This document shows positions 10,633 through 19,214 of a stretch of DNA of 64,000 nt, piece after piece (position 1 is the first letter of the stretch; the number at the start of each line of letters is the position of its first letter). The stretch is from Cyanobacteria bacterium SIG31. GTDB taxonomy: Bacteria > Cyanobacteriota > Vampirovibrionia > Gastranaerophilales > Gastranaerophilaceae. The notes beneath the pieces were generated by a model. That model saw only the letters and a list, made by a program, of their open reading frames with translations. It searched no databases and was not told the DNA's origin. The stretch covers positions 1-64,000 of the forward strand of contig SUTX01000009.1 in the NCBI GenBank assembly GCA_015152465.1. The letters are read 5' to 3'. The position numbers were made by a program, and so were the translations under genes.

Positions 10633-10719
10633 TTTGGTCGGTCGACATCGACTAAACTACAAATTTATCTTGTATCTACAGGTCGACCTCTTAAGTCACC
10701 ACTCCCAACTAAATGGGTG
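10633..10719. repeat. Covarying-stem intergenic element, copy A
   Basis: TTTGGTCGGTCGACAT...GTCGACCTCTTAAGTCACCACT; stem GGTCGAC/GTCGACC. Confidence 0.6.
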
Positions 10720-10734
10720 CGATATTTATCATTC

Positions 10735-11088
10735 CTATGCTTCAGCTGTTTCAGTAGCTTCAGCTTTTTTAGCTGCAGTAGTTCTGATTTTGTTAATCAT
10801 AACTCTTGCAAAACCTTGTCTATGTCCATATTTTCTTCTATAACCTTTTTTAGGTCTTTGTTTGTAAACGATAATTTTTTTAGCACGATCAGTTTTGATA
10901 ACTGTACCTTCTACTGTTGCTTTTTCAACATAAGGCTGACCAACTTTTGATTTTTTACCGTTAACAATCATAACAACTTTATCAAAAACAACTTTTGAAT
11001 CAGCTTCTTCACCTAATAATTCAACGTCAACATAACGTCCTTCTTCAACTTGGTATTGTTTTCCACCAGTTTCGACTATTGCGTACAT
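10735..11088 (-). CDS. rplU: 50S ribosomal protein L21
   Basis: [17 protein letters not shown]; start trimmed. Confidence 0.96.
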   Translation of the reverse strand: MYAIVETGGKQYQVEEGRYVDVELLGEEADSKVVFDKVVMIVNGKKSKVGQPYVEKATVEGTVIKTDRAKKIIVYKQRPKKGYRRKYGHRQGFARVMINKIRTTAAKKAEATETAEA

Positions 11089-11280
11089 GTTTATTTCCTT
11101 TCTTTTTGAGGAATCGTAATCGCTTACTTGAGCGATTTTAGGCACGATTAACCTATCTAATACTATTTATACAAATATCATTTAATCACAAGCACAATCC
11201 TAGTGTCAAGCTTAGTACTTAAAAATTGTTAACACTTAGCAACTTTTCAAAATTGACTGTTTATTCTATAATTACATTCT

Positions 11281-11727
11281 ATGGACAAGAAAGTCATTTC
11301 AACAAATAGAAAAGCTTTTCATGATTACTTAATTTTTGATAAATTTACTGCAGGGATAGTGCTCACAGGAACAGAGATTAAGTCTATTCGTAAAGGTGCA
11401 ATAAATCTTAAGGATAGTTTTGCCAAAATTGAAAACAGCGAAATATTCTTATACAATATGCACATTTCTCCTTATGAACAAGGGAACAGATATAATCATG
11501 AGCCTGACAGAGTAAGAAAACTATTATTAAACAAACAAGAAATCATGAAAATGCTAGGCAAAATTAAAAAAGACGGATATGCAATTATTCCTTTAGAATT
11601 GTTTTTATCTCATGGTTTTGCTAAAATAGAAATAGGTCTTGCTAAAGGTAAAAAACTTTACGACAAACGTGAAGCTATCGCAAAGAAAACACAAGATCGA
11701 GATATTGCCAGACAAATTAAAAGATGA
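11281..11727 (+). CDS. smpB: SsrA-binding protein
   Basis: NRKAFHDYLIFDKFTAGIVLTGTEIKSIRKG. Confidence 0.96.
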   Translation: MDKKVISTNRKAFHDYLIFDKFTAGIVLTGTEIKSIRKGAINLKDSFAKIENSEIFLYNMHISPYEQGNRYNHEPDRVRKLLLNKQEIMKMLGKIKKDGYAIIPLELFLSHGFAKIEIGLAKGKKLYDKREAIAKKTQDRDIARQIKR

Positions 11728-11737
11728 GGTATGGGGA

Positions 11738-12364
11738 ATGTTTAACAGAGAAACTATTTTAAAAAGTTTAAATGCAGAGAATTACTATATTGACAAACAT
11801 TCTCTAGATTTATTCTTGTATGATTGGAAAATTGATTCCATATACGAAGATGAAAGTGGATTAGAATTTTATGACGATTTATCTTTAGACAAAGTTAAAA
11901 AAGGTATTTCTTTAAAAGCACAAGGCTATAGCGATGAACAGATCATAGTAAAGCTTCAAAAAATGGAAGCTAAAGTTGAAAAAGAAAATAAAACAGAACC
12001 TGTTCAACCTATTCTAGTAAGAGATTACATCGCAACTCCTGAAGAAACAGCTCTAGAGAACGTAGAAGAAGCTATAGTGACAGACTTAACACCCAAACCA
12101 GAAAAAACTTTTACACTCGACGTAACATCACAAACTCTTCAGATGCTAGCTGAAGCTGTTGCTAAGAAAATAAGTGATGACATAACTAATTCTGATATGG
12201 CAACAAGATTAATTGAAGCTGGTGGTTATAAAAGGGATAACGAGATTCTTGCAAAACAAATACAGGAACTTCTTGATCATAACAAAGAACTCTCTGCAAG
12301 AATTGAACAATTGGAAAGTCATTCTTCAAGAAATTTTTGGGGACGTTTTTGGAGCAAAAGATAA
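11738..12364 (+). CDS. Hypothetical coiled-coil protein
   Basis: ORF after smpB; C-terminal coiled coil; start trimmed to MFNRETILK. Confidence 0.55.
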   Translation: MFNRETILKSLNAENYYIDKHSLDLFLYDWKIDSIYEDESGLEFYDDLSLDKVKKGISLKAQGYSDEQIIVKLQKMEAKVEKENKTEPVQPILVRDYIATPEETALENVEEAIVTDLTPKPEKTFTLDVTSQTLQMLAEAVAKKISDDITNSDMATRLIEAGGYKRDNEILAKQIQELLDHNKELSARIEQLESHSSRNFWGRFWSKR

Positions 12365-12452
12365 CATAGCTTCATAAAACTTAACATATAAGCAATTTTT
12401 TGCCATCTAAATACTTTACATACATGTGTAGTATTAATTTAGGTGTGTAATT

Positions 12453-12674
12453 ATGATTAGTATGTATGGACCAATGATGTATAGTTCTATGTATGGCTCG
12501 ATGGGAGCTCCAAATGTAATGCAATATTATCAACAAAAGTACGGTAGCGGAGAAATAGATTTTGGCTCAAGACCATACGCTCAACCTTATCCTGTTGCAA
12601 TTTCTCCTATTGCAGAGCCAGCTAAGCCTGACAGAGGTTGGATTAGTAATCTAATACATAAACTTTGTCACTAA
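12453..12674 (+). CDS. Hypothetical small Tyr/Met/Gly/Pro-rich protein
   Basis: ORF MISMYGPMMYSSMYGSMGAPN with upstream AGGTG. Confidence 0.5.
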   Translation: MISMYGPMMYSSMYGSMGAPNVMQYYQQKYGSGEIDFGSRPYAQPYPVAISPIAEPAKPDRGWISNLIHKLCH

Positions 12675-12736
12675 ATAACGCAATATTTTGCTTGTTCATG
12701 TTATTATAAATGAGTAAGCAAAATAGGAGTTGTATA

Positions 12737-13237
12737 ATGGCAAAAGATTGTAGTTTTGATGTTGTTTCTGAGTTCGACAAGCAAGAGCTTGTGAACGCAA
12801 TTGATCAGGTTAAAAGAGATATTACTTCTCGTTTTGATTTAAAAAATTCAAATTCAGATGTTGTTTTGGAAGCAGATAAATGCATTACAGTTACAACAAA
12901 CGATGATATGAAATTGAGAAATATATACGATATTCTTCAATCAAAATTGGTAAAAAGAGGACTAAGCATAAAGATTTTAGACGCTCAACCAATTGAAAAT
13001 GCTTTAGGCGGAAACGTAAGACAGGTGTACAACCTAAGAAAAGGACTTACACAAGAATTAGCAAAGAAAATAGTTGCTGATATTAAAGAATCTAAACTAA
13101 AAGTTCAAGCTTCAATTCAAGGTGAACAAGTTAGAGTATCTGGAAAATCAAAAGATGATTTACAAGATGTAATCAAACTTCTTCATGCTAACGAAGATAA
13201 ATATGATTATCCACTACAATTCACAAATTACAGATAA
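12737..13237 (+). CDS. YajQ-family nucleotide-binding protein
   Basis: DCSFDVVSEFDKQELVNAIDQVKRDITSRFDLK. Confidence 0.92.
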   Translation: MAKDCSFDVVSEFDKQELVNAIDQVKRDITSRFDLKNSNSDVVLEADKCITVTTNDDMKLRNIYDILQSKLVKRGLSIKILDAQPIENALGGNVRQVYNLRKGLTQELAKKIVADIKESKLKVQASIQGEQVRVSGKSKDDLQDVIKLLHANEDKYDYPLQFTNYR

Positions 13238-13331
13238 GTGCTACGCACATAGATATTTGGTCGGCAGACATAGGCTAAAACTCTAAACTTTATAATTAAA
13301 CAACTAGTCTGCCTCAAAGTAAAACTACTAG
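13238..13331. repeat. Covarying-stem intergenic element, copy B
   Basis: GTGCTACGCAC hairpin then TTTGGTCGGCAGACATAGG...GTCTGCCTCAAAGTAAAACTACTAG. Confidence 0.65.
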
Positions 13332-13347
13332 ATTAAAGGCGCCCAAA

Positions 13348-14718
13348 ATGTCAAATATCGAAAACACAATAGATAGAATCCAAGAATTAATCGACAGTGA
13401 TACTATGCAACAGCTCAGAGACGAGTTAAATAGTTTTCACGAAGCTGATTTAGCTGACATCTTCCAGCAACTAAAGCCGGAGGAACGTTTAGAGTGTTTT
13501 GTTTTACTTGACGAAGAAAAAGCTGCTGACGTTATCGAATACCTACCACCACAACTTCAAGTCGAAATTTTAGGCGATATTGATGAATCGCTAGCTTCCA
13601 GATTGATTTCAAAACTACCTCATGACGAAGCTGCTGACGTTTTAGGTGACATGGAAGAAGATGAGACCGAAATTTATCTCGAAAAACTTCCAGAGAAATT
13701 TTCTTCTGAAATTAGAGAACTTTTAACATACAACGAAGATACTGCCGGCGGTATAATGAACCCACAAGTTCTTACCGTAACTTATTCAACAACTGTTAAA
13801 GATGCTTTAGATATGATAAGAGTAAATGCTGAAAAAGACAGTATTGAACTTTATTACGTCTACGTTATAGATAAACAAGAGCACTTACTCGGAGTTGTTT
13901 CTTTAAGAACATTACTTACAAAACCTAATAATCTCCCAATATCTGAAATAATGGATAGGGATATAGTAAAAGTTCATGTTGACGATTATCAAGGTCATAT
14001 TGCAGATATTTTCATGAAATACCAATTTGACGCATTGCCTGTTGTTGACCAGTATAATCACTTAAAAGGTATTGTTACTTGGGATGATGTTCAAGACATC
14101 GTAGAAGAAGAAACTACTGACGAAATCTTGACATCTTCAGGTATCGTAACAGACTTGGGTGATGATAATGACGATGATGTTTTAACAGGTAGCTTAGGTC
14201 ACTCAATAAAAGCTCGTATACCTTGGTTATTCATAACCCTTATTGGAGAATTTATCGCTGTATCAGTGACAAATAAGTACGATACTACATTTACAGCATT
14301 GCCTGTAATAGCAGCATTTATGCCATTGCTAGCCGGTTTGGGGGGTAATATCGGAACACAAAGTATTACATTAATGGTTCGTGGTATGTCTACTGGTCAA
14401 GTAACACTAAGCTCAGGCTGGAAATACATTTGGCGTGAAACTTTGACTGGTATAAGTATCGGTGCAATCTTTGGATTATTGGTATCACTTGTAACTTGGG
14501 GCTGGCAAAATAACGCACAGTTAGGACTAATCGTTGGGGCTGCAATGGCTCTAAACATGACTATTGCAACAATGATTGGTACTTGCACACCATTAATACT
14601 TAAGAAAATGAAGATTGACCCAGCAGTAGCATCAGGTCCAGTAATCGCAACTACTATCGACGTAATTGGATTAGCGGTTTACCTAACCCTTGTCACATGG
14701 TATTTGATTTCGGTGTAG
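13348..14718 (+). CDS. mgtE: Magnesium transporter MgtE
   Basis: MgtE N-domain, CBS pair, TM domain PLLAGLGGNIGTQS. Confidence 0.95.
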   Translation: MSNIENTIDRIQELIDSDTMQQLRDELNSFHEADLADIFQQLKPEERLECFVLLDEEKAADVIEYLPPQLQVEILGDIDESLASRLISKLPHDEAADVLGDMEEDETEIYLEKLPEKFSSEIRELLTYNEDTAGGIMNPQVLTVTYSTTVKDALDMIRVNAEKDSIELYYVYVIDKQEHLLGVVSLRTLLTKPNNLPISEIMDRDIVKVHVDDYQGHIADIFMKYQFDALPVVDQYNHLKGIVTWDDVQDIVEEETTDEILTSSGIVTDLGDDNDDDVLTGSLGHSIKARIPWLFITLIGEFIAVSVTNKYDTTFTALPVIAAFMPLLAGLGGNIGTQSITLMVRGMSTGQVTLSSGWKYIWRETLTGISIGAIFGLLVSLVTWGWQNNAQLGLIVGAAMALNMTIATMIGTCTPLILKKMKIDPAVASGPVIATTIDVIGLAVYLTLVTWYLISV

Positions 14719-14915
14719 AGATAGCATTTTTTATTTTACCCACGAAAGCATTCTAGATATTTAATCGATTTATTATTAAGTTTTGTAAACTTTTTCCCCC
14801 TGATTATTACTCAGTTTCAGCGTTTATTTAATTTTTATTCGAGCTAAAAGGCAATTATTTCAGAATAAAAGACTTTAATAATATATAGGGGATAATAAAC
14901 ATAGGGGAAAATTTT

Positions 14916-15701
14916 ATGAGTTTTTATGGACAACCTATTAATTATGTGAACTTTAACAACAGTCCTTTTTGCTGGAATTATAGTTTTACACCAACTATTA
15001 CTTCTAGTAGCTCTACCCAAAATGTACCTATTGTAAGTAAGCGAAGTACAGCAAAAAAGCCCCTAACCCAAGAGGATCTTACTAAAGCGTGGGAAAAAGG
15101 AGAAGCTACTTTTGATAAAATAAATAAAAACACTAAAAAAGAAGAATACGCTGGCATAATTGAAGATCTTGATTCTGTTGATAAAGATACTGTTGTCCCA
15201 TTTTTGAATGGCTATTATAAAACGAAAAGCGATAAAACATTCCGTCAATATAGCTCAGAAGGTATTATTGAAGATCTAGATGATGAAAATAAAAGCACGA
15301 TATCTATGAAAACAAAATTAAACATAGTTAAATCTTTATTAGGAGCTGCAAAAGCAAAAGGGCTTCATCAACTACCAGAAATAAAAAAATCTGTTGAAGC
15401 GTTAGAAAAAATTTATAATCAGTACGCAACAGGTGATTTAAAAGACGCAAAAGATTTTGACAATAACAAGGAATATACTTGGGCTACTTTTGGTAAGTAT
15501 GCAGGTGCTTGTACAGCAACTGGAACAGGGATTGGATGTTGCTTTGGTGGCGTTGGTTCAATTCCTGGTTTTGTAATCGGTGGAATCATCGGCCTTGTTT
15601 GTGGAACCATAGCCACATTCTGCGACCCAAGAACAGATGATGAACGAATGGATGAGCACATAAAGACCATCCACGAAGCCTTATCTCAGGCTAAGGGCTA
15701 G
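14916..15701 (+). CDS. Hypothetical protein with glycine-zipper-like C-terminal segment
   Basis: ORF; GTGIGCCFGGVGSIPGFVIGGIIGLVCG. Confidence 0.6.
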   Translation: MSFYGQPINYVNFNNSPFCWNYSFTPTITSSSSTQNVPIVSKRSTAKKPLTQEDLTKAWEKGEATFDKINKNTKKEEYAGIIEDLDSVDKDTVVPFLNGYYKTKSDKTFRQYSSEGIIEDLDDENKSTISMKTKLNIVKSLLGAAKAKGLHQLPEIKKSVEALEKIYNQYATGDLKDAKDFDNNKEYTWATFGKYAGACTATGTGIGCCFGGVGSIPGFVIGGIIGLVCGTIATFCDPRTDDERMDEHIKTIHEALSQAKG

Positions 15702-15752
15702 CTTTTAATTATTAAAATTTATAATAAAATTTTTTATGATAAAATTTATTAG

Positions 15753-17033
15753 ATGAAAAAGTTTTATCTAAAATCAATGGGATGCAAATCGAATCAGTTT
15801 GAGGGACAAATTGTTTCTCAAAAGTTAGTTGAAGCTGGTTTTGAAGAAGTTAAAAAGCTTCAAGATGCTGATGTTTACATTTTGAATTCGTGCTCAGTTA
15901 CCCATAAAAGTGATAACGAAGCAATGTATCATCTTCGCCACGCTAAGAATTTAGGTCTTAAAACAATTCTTACGGGCTGTGTTGCGCAGATTGAAAAGGA
16001 GAAGCTTTTACTAGAACCATTTATTGATGCTGTTTACGGTAACGAAGATAAATTCAATATTGTAGAGCTTATTAAAAACGAAGAAGAATATGCGGTTTTG
16101 GACTTAATGAACAAAAAAGAGTTTTGTAATGTAACTCTTAATGACACTTCAAAAACTCGCATTAGCTTAAAGATTCAGGACGGTTGTGACAATCGATGCG
16201 CTTATTGCATAATTCCTTATGGGAGAGGTAAATCAAGAAGTGCTAGTTCCGATTTTATAATCAATGAAATTAACCGCTATGCTTCACAAGGATATAAAGA
16301 AGTAGTGTTTACAGGGATACATATTGGACTTTGGGGTAAAGATATAAATATAAACGGAAAAGAATTGTCTTTACTAGACTTATTGAAAGATATTGAAGCT
16401 AAAACTTCTATTCCACGTTATCGCTTAGGCTCACTTAACCCATTAGAAATCTCACCAGAAATGTTAGATTTCTTACAAAATAGTGAAAAGTTTTGCCCGC
16501 ATTTCCACCTCTCATTACAATCGGCTTGTAATTCAACCTTGAAAAGAATGAACAGACATTATAGCGTGGAATATTATTTAGATCAAATTGAAGACATTGT
16601 ATCCCGCTTTAATAAACCTTTCTTGGGCTCAGATATAATCGCAGGTTTTGTCGGAGAAACTGATAAAGATTTTGAAATAACAGTTGAAAATCTCAAGAAA
16701 TCAAAGCTTAGTCAAATACACACTTTCCCTTATTCAATAAGAAAAGGGACTATTGCAGAGAAATTGCAAGGACATTTACCTGACGAAATAAAAGAAGAAC
16801 GAGCTAGTATTATTAAACAAATTTCTGCTAAAAAGTTTGAAGAATTTTTAAAATCAAATATTGGCTTAGAACAAGAGGTTCTAATAGAAAAACGGCTTGA
16901 CCGCAAAACTGGATTATACAAGGGGATTACACGGAACTATATTAATGTACTTTTAAAAGATGGTGAATATAATACATTAAAAAATGTAACTCTTAGCAAA
17001 GATAACATTGTTTACACAACACATTTATGCTAA
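15753..17033 (+). CDS. mtaB: tRNA threonylcarbamoyladenosine methylthiotransferase (MtaB/MiaB family)
   Basis: CDNRCAYCIIPYGRG radical SAM motif, N-terminal methylthiotransferase Cys pattern. Confidence 0.9.
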   Translation: MKKFYLKSMGCKSNQFEGQIVSQKLVEAGFEEVKKLQDADVYILNSCSVTHKSDNEAMYHLRHAKNLGLKTILTGCVAQIEKEKLLLEPFIDAVYGNEDKFNIVELIKNEEEYAVLDLMNKKEFCNVTLNDTSKTRISLKIQDGCDNRCAYCIIPYGRGKSRSASSDFIINEINRYASQGYKEVVFTGIHIGLWGKDININGKELSLLDLLKDIEAKTSIPRYRLGSLNPLEISPEMLDFLQNSEKFCPHFHLSLQSACNSTLKRMNRHYSVEYYLDQIEDIVSRFNKPFLGSDIIAGFVGETDKDFEITVENLKKSKLSQIHTFPYSIRKGTIAEKLQGHLPDEIKEERASIIKQISAKKFEEFLKSNIGLEQEVLIEKRLDRKTGLYKGITRNYINVLLKDGEYNTLKNVTLSKDNIVYTTHLC

Positions 17034-17059
17034 CATTCTTTATAATTGGAGTAGAGAAA

Positions 17060-17341
17060 ATGATAACAATAAAAGATGTAGAACATGTTGCAAAACTTGC
17101 ACGTTTAGAATTGACAGAAGATGAAAAAGAAATGTACACAAAACAGTTAAGTGATGTACTTAAACATGTTGACGCAATGAATGAAGTTAACACTTCAAAC
17201 GTTGAGCCAATGGCACACGCTATTGATTTTGTAAACGTTATGAGAGAAGACAAAGTCTTCTACGAACAAACAAAAGATGAACTTATGAAGAATGCGCCGT
17301 ACGAAGAAGACGGATTTTTCAGGGTTCCACGAATCAATTAA
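17060..17341 (+). CDS. gatC: Asp-tRNA(Asn)/Glu-tRNA(Gln) amidotransferase subunit C
   Basis: VEHVAKLARLELTEDEKE, EDGFFRVPRIN. Confidence 0.93.
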   Translation: MITIKDVEHVAKLARLELTEDEKEMYTKQLSDVLKHVDAMNEVNTSNVEPMAHAIDFVNVMREDKVFYEQTKDELMKNAPYEEDGFFRVPRIN

Positions 17342-17434
17342 GTGCTACGCACGTAGACATTTTGTCGGCAGACATTGGTAATAAATATTTAATAAAAAAT
17401 AAAATAGAGGGTCTGCCTCAAAGTGTAACTACAA
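17342..17434. repeat. Covarying-stem intergenic element, copy C
   Basis: GTGCTACGCAC hairpin then TTTTGTCGGCAGACATTGG...GTCTGCCTCAAAGTGTAACTACAAG; begins directly after the gatC stop. Confidence 0.65.
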
Positions 17435-17574
17435 GCACAAGGGGTAAACTGCCCTCTTTTTTTATAAACTAACCAGTGCGAACCAACTGGTAGCTTGTTC
17501 CAAAGGAACACTTGGAACAAAGAATATAAGTTAGTAGCAAAAGGGATTGTGTTCCACCCAAAGGTTATAAAAGA

Positions 17575-19182
17575 ATGACAAAGTATATTTTTATTACAGG
17601 TGGTGTTGTTAGTTCGTTAGGCAAAGGGATTGTCGGAGCATCTTTAGGAAAACTTTTGCGTTCAAAAGGTTTTACAGTTGCTATACAGAAATTTGATCCT
17701 TATATTAACGTCGATCCGGGAACAATGAGCCCTTTTCAACACGGTGAAGTTTTTGTAACAGATGACGGAGCTGAAACAGACTTAGACTTAGGACACTATG
17801 AGCGTTTTATTGATGCTAACTTTTCACAGCTTAGTAGTGTTACATCAGGAAGTGTTTATCAAACCGTAATTAACAAAGAACGCAGGGGAGATTACCTTGG
17901 TGGAACAGTTCAAGTAATCCCTCATATTACAAACGAAATCAAATCAAGAATAGCAAAGGCCCAAAAACAATTTAAACCTGATTTTCAAATTATTGAAATA
18001 GGTGGAACAATAGGTGACATTGAGGGGCTACCTTTTATTGAATCAATTAGACAGTTCAAAGCAGAAGTCGGAATCGGAAACGCTATTAATATACACTGTA
18101 CACTACTTCCATATTTACCAACATCAGGTGAATTAAAGACAAAGCCATCACAACATAGTGTAAACGTACTTAGAAGTCATGGTTTAAACCCAGAGATATT
18201 AGTTTGCAGAACAGCTAAACCAATTCCTAAGACTGAAAAAGAAAAATTAGCTCTATTCTGTTCAGTTGCAAAGGAAGCTGTTATAGAATGTCGTGATATG
18301 AAAAGCATTTACGAGGTTCCTCTCGCCCTCGAAGAACAAAACTTCGCGAATGTTGTTCTTAAATTACTTCAAACTCCTGAAAGAGCTTCTAATTTAGATA
18401 GTTGGAAAGATTTAGTAAATAGAATTACTCATCCAGAAAAAACTATAAAAATTGCTATTGCAGGGAAATATACAAAACTTTCTGATGCATATATTTCTGT
18501 TGTCGAATCTATTAAACATGCCGGCTATGAGCATTCTGCAAAAACAGAAATCAAATGGATTAATTCAGAAGACTGCGTAGATGTCGCTCAATGCAAAGAA
18601 CTATTAAAAGATGTTGACGGAGTCGTCATTCCTGGAGGATTTGGCATTAGGGGAGTTGAGGGCAAACTTAACGTTATTAGATATGCAAGAGAAAATAACC
18701 TGCCATTCTTGGGAATTTGTTTAGGTATGCAATGTGCAGTAACAGAATTTGCTCGTAATGTTGCAGGTTTGAAAGGTGCCAACTCAACTGAATTTGATGA
18801 ACATTCACCGCACCCTGTTGTAGACTTAATGCTTGACCAAAAAAATGTTAAAGGCTACGGTGGTACGATGAGGCTCGGAGCTTATGACTGTCAAGTAAAA
18901 AAAGGGTCTAAAGCTCATGAAGCGTATGGTTCTACCAAAATCTCAGAAAGACATCGACACAGATACGAAGTAAACACAGAATACATTGAACAGCTAAAAA
19001 AAGCTGGCTTGGTGTTCTCAGGAATGTCACCGGACGGAATGTTATCTGAAATAGTAGAGATTCCACAACTTGATTGGTTTGTAGCTTGTCAATTCCACCC
19101 TGAGTTTAAATCAAGACCAGAAAAACCTCATCCATTATTTAGAGGTTTAATCACAGCTGCTATTAAACAAAAAGAATCATAA
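17575..19182 (+). CDS. pyrG: CTP synthase
   Basis: KYIFITGGVVSSLGKGI, FLGICLGMQCAVTEFARN. Confidence 0.98.
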   Translation: MTKYIFITGGVVSSLGKGIVGASLGKLLRSKGFTVAIQKFDPYINVDPGTMSPFQHGEVFVTDDGAETDLDLGHYERFIDANFSQLSSVTSGSVYQTVINKERRGDYLGGTVQVIPHITNEIKSRIAKAQKQFKPDFQIIEIGGTIGDIEGLPFIESIRQFKAEVGIGNAINIHCTLLPYLPTSGELKTKPSQHSVNVLRSHGLNPEILVCRTAKPIPKTEKEKLALFCSVAKEAVIECRDMKSIYEVPLALEEQNFANVVLKLLQTPERASNLDSWKDLVNRITHPEKTIKIAIAGKYTKLSDAYISVVESIKHAGYEHSAKTEIKWINSEDCVDVAQCKELLKDVDGVVIPGGFGIRGVEGKLNVIRYARENNLPFLGICLGMQCAVTEFARNVAGLKGANSTEFDEHSPHPVVDLMLDQKNVKGYGGTMRLGAYDCQVKKGSKAHEAYGSTKISERHRHRYEVNTEYIEQLKKAGLVFSGMSPDGMLSEIVEIPQLDWFVACQFHPEFKSRPEKPHPLFRGLITAAIKQKES

Positions 19183-19214
19183 AAAATAACCTCCTAAATG
19201 GAGGTTATTTTTTT
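19182..19214. terminator. Bidirectional terminator
   Basis: AAAATAACCTCC-TAAAT-GGAGGTTATTTTTT between convergent genes. Confidence 0.9.
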
